A stretch of 64,000 nt of DNA from Anaerovorax sp. IOR16 (GTDB taxonomy: Bacteria; Bacillota; Clostridia; Peptostreptococcales; Anaerovoracaceae): NCBI RefSeq assembly GCF_017168145.1, contig NZ_JADQTL010000009.1, positions 992,001 through 1,056,000 of the forward strand, written 5' to 3'. The translations under genes were made by a program, and so were the position numbers. Below, one piece after another: positions 1 to 8,312 of this stretch. The stretch's first letter is position 1; each line of letters opens with the position of its first letter. The notes under the pieces were generated by a model. The model was not told the DNA's origin and did not search any database. It saw only the letters and a list, made by a program, of their open reading frames with translations.

Positions 1-181
1 ACTTTAATAAACTATCTATATTTTTTGCATATATGAGAAAGATCGACCAAAAAATTACAAAACAACCCGTTATTACAGTATTCCATTTTGTAACTGTTCT
101 GCCCATCAACATAACATCAAAATTTCCCTTTATAGCTATAATAAATATAATAATGGACAGTATAAACAATGCTTTTTTCAT
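1..181 (-). CDS. Small membrane protein, partial (3' end beyond window)
   Basis: Not recognised. The reading frame starts at the ATG at 181, behind an AAGGAAA-type ribosome site, and stays open to base 1, so the C-terminus is missing. The 60 visible residues start with MKKALFILSIIIFIIA, a membrane-spanning or signal helix. A polar stretch follows, then a second hydrophobic segment (CFVIFWSIFLIY). Two closely spaced helices suggest a small integral membrane protein. No function can be given. Confidence 0.5.
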   Translation of the reverse strand, partial: MKKALFILSIIIFIIAIKGNFDVMLMGRTVTKWNTVITGCFVIFWSIFLIYAKNIDSLLK

Positions 182-261
182 TCTATCTATTTTCCTTTCT
201 TAATTGCAAAAAAATTCTCCTTTTTCCATGTGATACTTATATAATATCTCTTTAATATTTA

Positions 262-399
262 TTAACAATACCGGAATGACGAAATGTGGTTTTCTAGAGC
301 TGAAATGTGCTTTTCCTTTAGGTAATATACCCCTCCATTTTCTTCTAGCGTCCGATAAGGAGCATATTGCCCATTCTCCAAAATCATTCTGTAGTCCAT
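262..399 (-). CDS. Small hypothetical protein, 45 aa
   Basis: Not recognised. An ATG at 399 follows a very strong ribosome site (AGAAGGAGGG) at 7-9 bases, and the frame runs 45 codons to TAA. The peptide begins MDYRMILENGQYAPYRTLEE and is rich in charged and aromatic residues, with no membrane segment. The good ribosome site is the main argument that it is real. It could also be the start of a decayed longer gene. Confidence 0.45.
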   Translation of the reverse strand: MDYRMILENGQYAPYRTLEENGGVYYLKEKHISALENHISSFRYC

Positions 400-430
400 C
401 TGTAACCCTCCTTCTCTTTTGCTACACAAT

Positions 431-469
431 AAAATAAGAGCACCTATTTTTTTAAGGTACTCTTATTTT
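431..469. terminator. Bidirectional Rho-independent terminator
   Basis: Arms at 431-445 and 455-469 pair over 15 bases with one mismatch around an AT-rich loop. A- and T-rich flanks allow termination in both directions. It follows the gene that ends at 496 on the minus strand. Confidence 0.75.
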
Positions 470-495
470 ATTTAAGAGCTGACTGCTTAATTATC

Positions 496-1125
496 TTATT
501 GATATTTGTCTAGTAAAATTTGATCTGTGATTTCACCACTAATTTCATCTGGATTAATATGAGGCAAATTATACTCAGTATTATATTGTTGAATTTTTAT
601 TTTAAAAAGATGCGCAGGACTTTCATAAATAGGTTTATATTCATTCCAATACTCATCCTCAGTCATACCTGCAGCCTCAAGAACAGCTTTTTCAAACTCT
701 CGTCCTTCATCACTCGATTCTACCATATCCCTCATTTCATTTGTGAAATCAACAATCTCTTTCTGCGTTGGTAAAAGATTATGTTCTTCCGCAAATTGTC
801 TTTCATATACTTGAACCTTAATTGCATCCCAAGCATCTTGTAACGGAGTACTTGTTTCAGTAAATTTAAATAAATTCGCTTTTATTTCTACTTCATTTGC
901 AGTAATATTTTCGCCTAAAACAGTTCCAACAATTCGATTAGAACCACCTTTATCGCTTGAAATTGTTTTTGATTGAGATTGAGTTACCATTATATTTTCT
1001 TTTATTGCTTTTCCAATTTTATGTCCCATCTGTGTTGGACTATTTCCCGATGCAAATATTGTTACCATACTTAAAATTATTATGGCAAATAGAATTAAAA
1101 ATATCTTTACTCTCTTCATAACCAT
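496..1125 (-). CDS. Secreted SurA-N-like protein
   Basis: A 209-residue protein with a basic N-terminus and a hydrophobic signal or anchor segment (residues about 5-26). The rest is soluble and helical. The stretch VGTVLGENITANEVEIKANL, and the later pattern of helices with EYWNEY, resemble the N-terminal helical domain of SurA/PrsA-type chaperones. No parvulin prolyl-isomerase domain follows, and the protein is shorter than PrsA (about 290). It would act outside the membrane. The start has no good ribosome site. A small inverted repeat (1130-1150) sits just upstream. The family assignment is an inference from pattern only. Confidence 0.5.
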   Translation of the reverse strand: MVMKRVKIFLILFAIIILSMVTIFASGNSPTQMGHKIGKAIKENIMVTQSQSKTISSDKGGSNRIVGTVLGENITANEVEIKANLFKFTETSTPLQDAWDAIKVQVYERQFAEEHNLLPTQKEIVDFTNEMRDMVESSDEGREFEKAVLEAAGMTEDEYWNEYKPIYESPAHLFKIKIQQYNTEYNLPHINPDEISGEITDQILLDKYQ

Positions 1126-1129
1126 TATA

Positions 1130-1150
1130 CAGATATATAATTAATATCTG
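1130..1150. repeat. Inverted repeat before the SurA-N-like gene
   Basis: Seven-base arms CAGATAT and ATATCTG are separated by seven bases and lie directly upstream of the start codon at 1125. It could be an operator or a leader hairpin that shields the start. No regulator can be assigned. Confidence 0.35.
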
Positions 1151-1270
1151 ATTACCCCCTTTTAAAAAAAATATAATGATTAATCACACCCATTTAAGAC
1201 AAGATTTGAATTGAATTTTTTACTTTCATTTTTATCTTAGTTCCATTGGCCTTTCTTTTGTAATAAATCA

Positions 1271-1615
1271 CTATTTTTTATGCTTTGCAAAAAAGTAACC
1301 TATATAATCGTTAACAAATATCAATCCAACGGAAATATTAAGAAAAATTACATTCTCCCTAGAAAGTAAAGTGTTTGAAATAAAGTTACAATATATAGTA
1401 ACTACTACACAAAATATAAGTAGACACAACTTAATTACAAGAATAAAATTATCGTTAGATTTAATTGCAATACAAATATAGTGTAATATTGTTAATAAGA
1501 TAAATCCTCCTAATATATATATGGCTATATTATCATTACACCATATTCCCCAAAAGAGAAATATTAAAGTACAGAACAAATAAATTATCTTTAAATAAAT
1601 TAAATTCTTACTCAT
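1271..1615 (-). CDS. Small integral membrane protein
   Basis: Not recognised. About 114 residues, nearly all hydrophobic, arranged as four likely membrane helices with short polar loops (MSKNLIYLKIIYLFCTLIFL at the start, a C-terminal FFAKHKK). I chose the ATG at 1615 because AAGGTG lies 6-7 bases before it; the upstream GTG in the same frame has no ribosome site. The basic tail points to a cytoplasmic C-terminus. No motif suggests a function. Confidence 0.55.
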   Translation of the reverse strand: MSKNLIYLKIIYLFCTLIFLFWGIWCNDNIAIYILGGFILLTILHYICIAIKSNDNFILVIKLCLLIFCVVVTIYCNFISNTLLSRENVIFLNISVGLIFVNDYIGYFFAKHKK

Positions 1616-1716
1616 ATTAAACACCTTATTACAGCAACTATAATTATAAAAGTGGTTTTTTTTAAACCTTAAATTTTAATATAGCTGATATTCATAATAA
1701 TAATTGATTGCAATTA

Positions 1717-2232
1717 CTAGTGTGAGACACTTTCAACAATATTGCCGTTTATATCGTAAATCGTTACGCTTCCACAGTTATTAGGCAGAATAAAAGCAAA
1801 TGGTTTTTTACTATCAATCTTAATCGTTTGAATGGTATTTCCATCGTCGATATCCACTTTGCTGACTTGCTGTTTGTTCATCGAAACAAATGCTCGCTCA
1901 TCATAACCTTCAGCAGAAAATTCTGCAACATACTCTTCTGTTTCAATCACTGAACCACCACTTATAAAAAAATATCCAAAGGATAACCCAGGCCGATTCA
2001 CATAAATCGAAAATGTGTGGTCAGAAAAATCCTCAGAATAGAAAATCATAGCAGACATAGTATCTGTGGTATCTTTCGCGACTTGCCAATTATCTTCAAT
2101 CTTTTGTGAATAACGCGCATCCTTTTCTATGTTAGTCCGGCTTATACCAATGTCATTATTAAAGTACAGGAAGCAAATAGCTATCACCATCACTATAAGA
2201 GCAATACCAAAATATTTTCCTATTTTTTTCAC
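1717..2232 (-). CDS. Membrane-anchored extracytoplasmic protein
   Basis: Not recognised. I chose the GTG at 2232, which lies eight bases after AAAGGA. This gives a short cytoplasmic tip, one membrane helix (FGIALIVMVIAICFLYF) and a roughly 140-residue external domain rich in beta-strand patterns, ending with a short Val/Ile-rich strand region (SVTIYDINGNIVESV). The frame also stays open upstream of the GTG to a TGA, and the extra codons look protein-like, so an N-terminal extension may have been lost. Confidence 0.55.
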   Translation of the reverse strand: MKKIGKYFGIALIVMVIAICFLYFNNDIGISRTNIEKDARYSQKIEDNWQVAKDTTDTMSAMIFYSEDFSDHTFSIYVNRPGLSFGYFFISGGSVIETEEYVAEFSAEGYDERAFVSMNKQQVSKVDIDDGNTIQTIKIDSKKPFAFILPNNCGSVTIYDINGNIVESVSH

Positions 2233-2390
2233 CTCACCAGTCCTTTCGTCTAATATAAACAATCTTGTATATTGTACGGTATCCCTGTTTTTTAGTATAC
2301 CAATATGCTTATCCGAGCGTCATTGTGGTGCATTTAATACAGTATATTCATCCATAGAAAGCCCAAAAAATCACCTGCATAAACAAATGA

Positions 2391-2858
2391 TCATAACAAG
2401 CTTATATAGATTTCATTCTCGCTATCAAATTCAAATCCACAAGACAACAGTGTCTTACATGATGCTTTATTCTCAGGCTCAGGTTGAACAATAACTCGTT
2501 TTGCATTTTCATGAATCTTTATTTTACCAATTAAAGCTCCAATTATTTGTTTTCCAAACCCTTTGCCTAGATACTCTATTTCGCCAATCATATAATCAAT
2601 GCTGTATGTACCACTGACTTCTATGTTACCATGCCATGTTTCACCGCTGTTGAAATACTCATAATACTGACAAAACCCAATCGGCTTATCCTTATACTCG
2701 ACAATAAAGTGATTCAACCAAGTAAAATTACTATTTCGTTTTTCTATCTCATCAATCCAATCCAAAGGGTCATGATACCACGCTGCAACATGAGGCGTAT
2801 ATAACCACTTTTTAAACAAAGCTATGTCATTATCGTTTAATGCTCTGAGCATAACCAT
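2391..2858 (-). CDS. GNAT-family N-acetyltransferase
   Basis: A 155-residue protein of normal length for a GNAT domain. It has the usual order: an N-terminal receptor part (HVAAWYHDPLDW), a central strand ending IGEIEYLGKGFGKQIIGAL that matches the acetyl-CoA pyrophosphate-binding loop (Q/RxxGxG/A, here GKGFGKQ), and a C-terminal NKASCKTLLSCGFEFD typical of motif B. The pattern is closest to the aminoglycoside 6'-N-acetyltransferase/RimJ-like branch, but the substrate cannot be read from sequence. An AGGAGG ribosome site lies upstream of the start. Confidence 0.8.
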   Translation of the reverse strand: MVMLRALNDNDIALFKKWLYTPHVAAWYHDPLDWIDEIEKRNSNFTWLNHFIVEYKDKPIGFCQYYEYFNSGETWHGNIEVSGTYSIDYMIGEIEYLGKGFGKQIIGALIGKIKIHENAKRVIVQPEPENKASCKTLLSCGFEFDSENEIYISLL

Positions 2859-2955
2859 ACTATTTATAAATCCTCCTAATATATAAACAATTCCTATATA
2901 TTATAACAACTATAATAAAACCCTTTCGTTTAAAACAGTCTCTTTCGTGTTATGC

Positions 2956-3378
2956 TCATTTTGTTCGGTTAAACATAGGGTGATTTTCTTTGAATTGAAC
3001 CAAATCCCAAGGATTCCCATACAAATCCTTAAATACAGCAACCGTACCATAATCTTCTTCTTTTGGTTGTCTGGTAAATTCTATTCCCATAGTTTTCATT
3101 TCATTATAATCTCTCCAAAAATCGTCAGTTCCTAAAAACAAGAACACTCTTCCACCAGCTTGATTTCCAATAAAAGGTTCTTGCTCTGGTTTTGAAGCCC
3201 TTGCTAATAAAATTGTAGTTCCAGAAGAGCCGGGCGGAGATATGACGACCCATCGTTTATCTTGCTCTGCTTGATATGTATCTTCAATCAATGTAAAATG
3301 AAGCTTCTTTGTATAAAAATCGATAGCATCATCATAATCTTTCACAACTAAAGCAATGTGCACAACTGCTTGTGTCAT
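2956..3378 (-). CDS. VOC-family (glyoxalase/dioxygenase fold) protein
   Basis: A 140-residue protein with two beta-alpha-beta-beta-beta units typical of the vicinal oxygen chelate fold: AVVHIALVVKDYDDAIDFYT at the start and VFLFLGTDDFWRDYNEMKTMGIEF in the second half, ending with DLYGNPWDLVQF. That closing motif is characteristic of glyoxalase and bleomycin-resistance-like proteins. The metal-ligand pattern resembles PhnB/YaeR-type members, and the substrate is unknown. I chose the ATG at 3378 because TTGGAGGATG lies just before it. The promoter region shares a leader motif with several neighbours. Confidence 0.8.
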   Translation of the reverse strand: MTQAVVHIALVVKDYDDAIDFYTKKLHFTLIEDTYQAEQDKRWVVISPPGSSGTTILLARASKPEQEPFIGNQAGGRVFLFLGTDDFWRDYNEMKTMGIEFTRQPKEEDYGTVAVFKDLYGNPWDLVQFKENHPMFNRTK

Positions 3379-3436
3379 ATTATCATCCTCCAATATTTAT
3401 ATTATATAAATAATCTCTATAGCTGTTATGTTCATT

Positions 3437-4096
3437 TTACTCTTTAACAGGTGAGACCGTTAATCCTTTAAATCCCATTGTTTCTTCAAAGAATGAAGTA
3501 ACATCATCTGCTGTTGCAAATCCTGTAAAAGATTCTTCCATTACAATATTTGCAGAAGTTGCTACAATATTATCTTCAAAAGGTATAAATGTTACCATAC
3601 TATTATATTTGCCGTCATAAAGATAGAGATATGTTTTTTGTTCATCCAATTCATTGTAAAGAAAACTATCTTCAACAGTGAGTATAGAAGTTGTAGCCAA
3701 AAATTCAGCTCCGTTTTGAGCATTGATTTGAGAAGCAACTGCTATTCCAAATCTTCCTTTTATAATATCTTGAATTTCTGAATCAACTTTAATACCACTT
3801 TCTCTTAATAAAGATTGAAGTGCTGAATCTTCAAGTCCTACAATTTCATAGACAGCTTTAGGTTTACTGTAATCCTGATCACCAATATCAATTGCATTCT
3901 TGCTTATTTCATCACTTACTGTAAATAAATCAGTAAAATCCTTACTTTCTGCCAGCAAATCCATTTGCATTGTCATCTCCACCCCTTTTTTATAAAGAGT
4001 AATGGAATTACTTTGGTTTTGAGTATCATTGTTAGAACAAGCCGTAGCTGATACTAATATCATAGTTGCTAATAGCATTACACCTATTTTTTTCAT
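3437..4096 (-). CDS. Lipoprotein of unknown function
   Basis: Begins with a clear type II signal peptide and lipobox (MILVSATAC, Cys about residue 20), so it should be lipid-anchored outside the membrane. The mature part (about 200 residues) has mixed alpha/beta character and ends GFKGLTVSPVKE. The ATG at 4096 follows a strong AAGGAGATAT ribosome site. It resembles small DUF4358-like Firmicutes lipoproteins, but I cannot assign the family with confidence. Confidence 0.65.
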   Translation of the reverse strand: MKKIGVMLLATMILVSATACSNNDTQNQSNSITLYKKGVEMTMQMDLLAESKDFTDLFTVSDEISKNAIDIGDQDYSKPKAVYEIVGLEDSALQSLLRESGIKVDSEIQDIIKGRFGIAVASQINAQNGAEFLATTSILTVEDSFLYNELDEQKTYLYLYDGKYNSMVTFIPFEDNIVATSANIVMEESFTGFATADDVTSFFEETMGFKGLTVSPVKE

Positions 4097-4136
4097 AACT
4101 ATATCTCCTTCATTAAATATAAATCATCTCTATAGC

Positions 4137-4721
4137 CTACTTTATAAATTCACTTATAAAGTGAGTAATGAATGTTTCTGTTTTTTTTGATTGGCACTCA
4201 TTATAATATTTAGAATGAGGATCCATGAATCCATGTGTGGCATCAAAGGTCTTAATTATTAAATTCGCCTTTTTTTCTAATTGACTAACCATTGTTAATA
4301 CATCAAAAGAATCATTTTTTGCAAACAGCAAAAGTGTTGGACAAACAGGATTTAAATTTTTATAATCTCTGATACGCGAACCGTAACATCCAACAATGCC
4401 ATCGCACAATGAATTTTCGCAGCACCTCCATGCAACCGTTGCGCCTATACTAAATCCAACAATAAATACTTTTTCATATTCTTTCTTTAGCTGATTGACT
4501 GCGTCACTAATTTCTCTATATATATCAAACCCTACATGTTTAACAAAATGGTCGTACGCCTTTTCCGATTCCTCATAGGGAAATGGTGGTCTGCCAATCA
4601 TATTAGGACAAAAGACATCAAATCCAGCATTCTTAAACTTCTGGCATGTGTCTTCTATAAATTCATTGATTCCATAAATCTCATGAAGAACCATTACGGC
4701 TTGTTTATTCTTTTTCTCCAT
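4137..4721 (-). CDS. Dienelactone-hydrolase-like alpha/beta hydrolase
   Basis: A 194-residue single-domain hydrolase. The N-terminal VMVLHEIYGINEFIEDTCQ is the usual dienelactone-hydrolase opening. VGFSIGATVAWR carries the nucleophile elbow, with Ser instead of the Cys of classic dienelactone hydrolases. FAKNDSFD and DATHGFMDP supply the acid and the catalytic His. It probably hydrolyses a small ester or lactone in the cytoplasm; the substrate is unknown. Its upstream region shares a promoter-like block with the AraC gene and the DMT transporter gene. Confidence 0.8.
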   Translation of the reverse strand: MEKKNKQAVMVLHEIYGINEFIEDTCQKFKNAGFDVFCPNMIGRPPFPYEESEKAYDHFVKHVGFDIYREISDAVNQLKKEYEKVFIVGFSIGATVAWRCCENSLCDGIVGCYGSRIRDYKNLNPVCPTLLLFAKNDSFDVLTMVSQLEKKANLIIKTFDATHGFMDPHSKYYNECQSKKTETFITHFISEFIK

Positions 4722-4884
4722 TCACATCCCCTACAAAATATAAATACCAAAATAATCCACTATAACCTATCTTATAATAAATTTTCATCTTTAACAATAT
4801 ATAATCACTTCGGTGATTGATGCAAAAAGGATTGTTGCTAGCCCCTAAAGTAATAAGCAATATTTTTTTAATTTTTAGTTATTT

Positions 4885-4919
4885 AAAAAAGCTTCCTGTT
4901 CAACATAGAAAGCTTTTTT
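4885..4919 (-). terminator. Rho-independent terminator
   Basis: Arms at 4885-4894 and 4910-4919 (AAAAAAGCTT with its complement) enclose a 15-base loop. On the minus strand a T-rich run follows. It lies upstream of position 4933, where the 110-residue membrane protein gene stops, and therefore ends that transcript. Confidence 0.7.
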
Positions 4920-4932
4920 AAATATATCTACT

Positions 4933-5265
4933 TCAGTAGGTTCTATTTATAATATTCCTAAGATCCTGATAACTTAAAGCTATGTAGAGACTAAAGTAAA
5001 AAAACATCCCTAATATACCCAAAACAAACCATTTTAGTTCAACAAAGAATCCAAATATGCAAAAAATCAACTCTAATAGTAATAAGATGGTTTCATCTTT
5101 CAAAATAATTTGGTCAGATTTGTAGCTAATTTGAAAATGCTTTATTAACCATGTTAAAACAAATCCGTCTTTTGAAATATTTACCCCAAATTTAAACTGT
5201 ATGAGAAAAAACTCTATTAGTTTTATTGCTAAAAAAATTATAAAAGGTACACATAAACGATTCAT
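4933..5265 (-). CDS. Small membrane protein, 5' region hit by IS256 element
   Basis: Not recognised. 110 residues with three likely membrane helices (residues about 3-22, 58-80, 80-100). The annotated start has only a weak ribosome site (AGAAGATG). The IS256-type element inserted 24 bases upstream. If the element is removed, a better start with AGAGGAAACC-ATG appears on its far side, but in a different frame that stops after 41 codons. The gene may be an already damaged remnant, or the insertion may simply have separated it from its promoter. Confidence 0.45.
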   Translation of the reverse strand: MNRLCVPFIIFLAIKLIEFFLIQFKFGVNISKDGFVLTWLIKHFQISYKSDQIILKDETILLLLELIFCIFGFFVELKWFVLGILGMFFYFSLYIALSYQDLRNIINRTY

Positions 5266-5289
5266 CTAGCATCTTCTTAACTTTTATAC

Positions 5290-5297
5290 TCTTAAAC
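5290..5297. repeat. Target-site duplication, left copy
   Basis: The octamer TCTTAAAC directly before the element's left end is repeated at 6780-6787. IS256-family transposition is known to produce 8-9 bp duplications. Confidence 0.8.
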
Positions 5298-6779
5298 GGG
5301 AGTATCCTAAAGTTTGTGTAAACCTCTAAACTGATGTAAGATAAATATATCAGTTTGGAGGTTTTATTTATGCCCAAAAGAAGAAAAGAATCACCCCAAA
5401 AACAAGCAATCAGAAAAATGATGCAGGAATACTTAAAAGAGAATGATATTCCTATCAAAAATGGTACAGATGTCAATTCTGTTATGCGTGATATGATGTC
5501 TGTATTACTGGAGGGTTCTCTGGAAGGAGAATTAGAAGACGAACTGGGATACTCAAAATATGACTATCGGAATAAGGAAACCGACAATAGTCGGAATGGA
5601 TATTCTTCTAAAATCATGCATACAAACTATGGAGATATGAATGTTGCTATTCCTCGTGACCGTAATGGAGAATATGAACCCCAGCTTATCAAGAAATATC
5701 AAAATACCGTTACGCAAGATATGGAAGAAAGGATACTTTCCATGTATGCAAAAGGTATGACTACAAATGATATTGAATCCCATATGCGTGAGTTATATGA
5801 CATTGATATTTCTGACAGTACGATTAGCCGAGTTACTGATAAAATTATACCGATTGTAAAGGAATGGCAGGAACGTCCTTTGGAAGAAGTATATGCGGTT
5901 GTTTTTATGGATGCAATTCATTTCCACGTTCGTAGTGAAGGAAGAATACGAAAAAAGGCTGTGTATATTGCTTTGGGAATTGATATGAATGGTAGAAAGG
6001 ACGTTTTAGGTATGTATGTTGGTGAAAATGAAAATGCTAAATTCTGGCTTTCTATACTGAATGGGCTAAAAAATCGTGGTGTAAAAGATATCTTAATAAC
6101 ATGTATTGATGGACTAAGTGGATTTCCACAAGCAATTGAAGCAGTCTATCCTGAAACAGAGATACAGCAGTGCATTATTCATCAAATCCGTAACTCCACT
6201 AAATTTGTATCCTACAAAGATTTGAAAGCTCTGATGGCTGATTTGAAGCGAGTCTATACTGCCCCAACAGAAGAATTAGCCCTAAATGAATTGGAGTTGT
6301 TTCAAGAAAAATGGGATGTAAAATATCCGAAAATCTATAAATCTTGGCATGATAATTGGTCAACTTTAGCAACCTATTTTAAATATCCTGAAGCTGTTAG
6401 GCGGCTTATTTATACCACAAATGCCATTGAGGGATTTAATCGTCAACTTCGTAAAGTAACAAAAAGCAAGACAATTTTTCCTTCTGACGATAGCCTTTTA
6501 AAAATGCTATATCTGGCAACGATAGATATCACAAAAAAGTGGACAGGATATCGTAGGGACTGGGGACGGATATATTCCCAGTTAGAGATTTATTTTGAGG
6601 AAAGACTAAAAAATCTCAACTTCTAAAAAACAACTTGTTCGGCAAGTTTTATTGACATGCAAAAAAATCATTGTATAATGCAAACAAGGGTAGAATCCCA
6701 AAATTGACTCTGCCCTTAAGTAACTATTCACATATCTTATATCAGATTTTTGAGTTTACACAAAACTTGAAACTGTCCC
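5298..6779 (+). mobile_element. IS256-family insertion sequence, complete
   Basis: A 1482-bp element with imperfect terminal inverted repeats. The left end begins GGGAGTATCC and the right end, read inward, begins GGGACAGTTT; both then share a TGTGTAAAC block. It holds one full-length transposase gene with a good ribosome site and is flanked by an exact 8-bp direct repeat. Intact ends, gene and target duplication mean a recent, probably still active insertion. No second copy lies in the window. Confidence 0.9.
5370..6626 (+). CDS. IS256-family (mutator-type) DDE transposase
   Basis: A 418-residue transposase of normal length for the family. The start is the ATG at 5370, placed after TTTGGAGG. 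The acidic catalytic residues are visible in VFMDAIHFHV, CIDGLSGFPQAIEA and TNAIEGFNRQLRK; the last is the hallmark IS256 C-terminal motif with the catalytic Glu. QQCIIHQIRNS also matches the conserved cysteine/histidine region. The enzyme cuts and joins the element's ends during copy-out, paste-in transposition. Nothing suggests inactivation. Confidence 0.95.
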   Translation: MPKRRKESPQKQAIRKMMQEYLKENDIPIKNGTDVNSVMRDMMSVLLEGSLEGELEDELGYSKYDYRNKETDNSRNGYSSKIMHTNYGDMNVAIPRDRNGEYEPQLIKKYQNTVTQDMEERILSMYAKGMTTNDIESHMRELYDIDISDSTISRVTDKIIPIVKEWQERPLEEVYAVVFMDAIHFHVRSEGRIRKKAVYIALGIDMNGRKDVLGMYVGENENAKFWLSILNGLKNRGVKDILITCIDGLSGFPQAIEAVYPETEIQQCIIHQIRNSTKFVSYKDLKALMADLKRVYTAPTEELALNELELFQEKWDVKYPKIYKSWHDNWSTLATYFKYPEAVRRLIYTTNAIEGFNRQLRKVTKSKTIFPSDDSLLKMLYLATIDITKKWTGYRRDWGRIYSQLEIYFEERLKNLNF

Positions 6780-6787
6780 TCTTAAAC
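6780..6787. repeat. Target-site duplication, right copy
   Basis: An exact copy of the octamer at 5290-5297, directly after the right end of the IS256-type element. Confidence 0.8.
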
Positions 6788-6888
6788 TTAAATAATTTTC
6801 TTTTCATGGTTTCCTCTATGTATCTTTTATTATTTTTAATTACTATACATCCATATATTATAAATAATTAGGAATTGATTATATACAT

Positions 6889-7329
6889 TTACATAATTCT
6901 TTCAATAAAATATATTTGATTAATATCTGGGTTTGGGAAATAAATAATCACCAAAGTACTTCCATCCTTATATTTATACTCTTTCCACCATATATAATAT
7001 TGATTAAAAGAAATCCTATATTCCATTGGAACCTTTAAAGAATCTAAGACTTCCCGTACAAAAGTTTCTATTTCTATATTTTTTTCTACTCCAAAACTAT
7101 TAATAAATGATAAATTTTCATCTTTTATTCTAAAAACTGTATAACGGTCTCCATCACCATGAAAGCCAATTTCTTTGATTTTATATGATACTTTAAAACT
7201 TGCAGGTATATCTATCCCCCAATTTAACTTAAAAAGCTTAGTTTCAGAAAAATATAGTTTCCCACCAATATAAATTAAAATTGGAGTTAATAATAAGATG
7301 AATATAATCGTAATAATCATTTTTTTCAT
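6889..7329 (-). CDS. Membrane-anchored small protein
   Basis: Not recognised. 146 residues: an N-terminal membrane anchor or uncleaved signal (MIITIIFILLLTPILIYIGG) followed by a roughly 115-residue external domain with alternating strands (FKVSYKIKEIGFHGDGDRYT, YIWWKEYKYKDGSTLVIIYF). The start codon follows GAGGTAG. It precedes, in the same direction, no close partner; the DUF2812 gene lies 42 bases upstream and could be co-transcribed with it. No catalytic motif is visible. Confidence 0.55.
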   Translation of the reverse strand: MKKMIITIIFILLLTPILIYIGGKLYFSETKLFKLNWGIDIPASFKVSYKIKEIGFHGDGDRYTVFRIKDENLSFINSFGVEKNIEIETFVREVLDSLKVPMEYRISFNQYYIWWKEYKYKDGSTLVIIYFPNPDINQIYFIERIM

Positions 7330-7371
7330 TGTACTTCTACCTCAAAAAAGGACATTGGCTTTTAAAGTTTA

Positions 7372-8217
7372 TCAATTATTCGCAAAAGAAAAATATATCA
7401 TTAATACCATCCAAAAATAAAGTAAATTTACAAATGATGTTTTCATATAAACCTTGTATGATATAGCAATAATTATAAGAACTGCCCACGAAACATAAAT
7501 ATTTAATGTAATAATCCAAGATGTGGTGTTAAAAAGTATAAAAATACCCAAAATAATACTAAAAAGTAAAGTAAATATTTCATATATACTTCCTAATCGA
7601 AACATCATTTTTTTAAAATTTGTACGCTTATATTTTAAGTTTTGGTTAAAATTATTATTTATAGTTTTCCTCCAAAGAATATAATCGCTCACTTCTGCTA
7701 CATAGTAAATTATAAAATTAATAACCAACATAATACCTACTATAAATGCATATGAATTGATTAAAAATTCTCTTGAATAGATTTCATATCCATCAACTGT
7801 CATACCATAGAGATATAAGAAGCTAAGGCATAAAACAAGCAGAAAGTATATCAATCCAAATATTATATTATTCTTTATTGCTTTCTGTCTTAATGTGTAT
7901 TGATTTTGTTCAATCGTTTTTTTATTAAAATCCAAGGGAATTTGATTTCTTGATCGGAATACGATTAAATAGTGATTTTTACATACAAAATCCCAACCAC
8001 CCTGTATCATATCTTCTATTATTTTATCTGCCTTTTGTTTTGTATAATATAAAACTTTATATTTGGTATCTGTATTATTTATTGGAGAATTAATAAAACG
8101 AAAAAAATTACCATCTATTTGAGAAAGGGCGAAGCCGTATTTTGCCATACTGGTCAAATAATTTTCAATTTCATCCGTTTCATAAAATTGAAAATTATGA
8201 TACTTTATCTTATCCAT
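7372..8217 (-). CDS. DUF2812-type membrane protein
   Basis: The N-terminal ~110 residues show the DUF2812 pattern: a short helix ending in NYLTSMAKYGFALSQI, then strands FFRFINS, KYKVLYY, and the GGWDFVCKNHYLIVFRS segment (the gW-e-v...ifr signature). About 150 residues with four to five membrane helices follow. In Firmicutes such proteins often sit beside PadR regulators; no PadR gene is seen here. The function of the family is unknown. The gene probably shares a transcript with the 146-residue membrane-anchored protein downstream. Confidence 0.7.
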   Translation of the reverse strand: MDKIKYHNFQFYETDEIENYLTSMAKYGFALSQIDGNFFRFINSPINNTDTKYKVLYYTKQKADKIIEDMIQGGWDFVCKNHYLIVFRSRNQIPLDFNKKTIEQNQYTLRQKAIKNNIIFGLIYFLLVLCLSFLYLYGMTVDGYEIYSREFLINSYAFIVGIMLVINFIIYYVAEVSDYILWRKTINNNFNQNLKYKRTNFKKMMFRLGSIYEIFTLLFSIILGIFILFNTTSWIITLNIYVSWAVLIIIAISYKVYMKTSFVNLLYFWMVLMIYFSFANN

Positions 8218-8312
8218 TAAATTCCCCCTATTTAGTAGTTTTTATAATTCCCTTGTTATTATCATTTAAATAGATCATATTATCACTTCTATTAAAAGCG
8301 TTAAAGTGAGGT

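Noticed and set aside
5192-5476. Minus-strand open frame spanning the left end of the IS element
   Set aside because: It crosses the insertion junction, so most of it is IS sequence read backwards; only its last part is an ancestral host frame.
6671-6871. Plus-strand 66-codon frame after the transposase
   Set aside because: It crosses the right end of the IS element and has no ribosome site.
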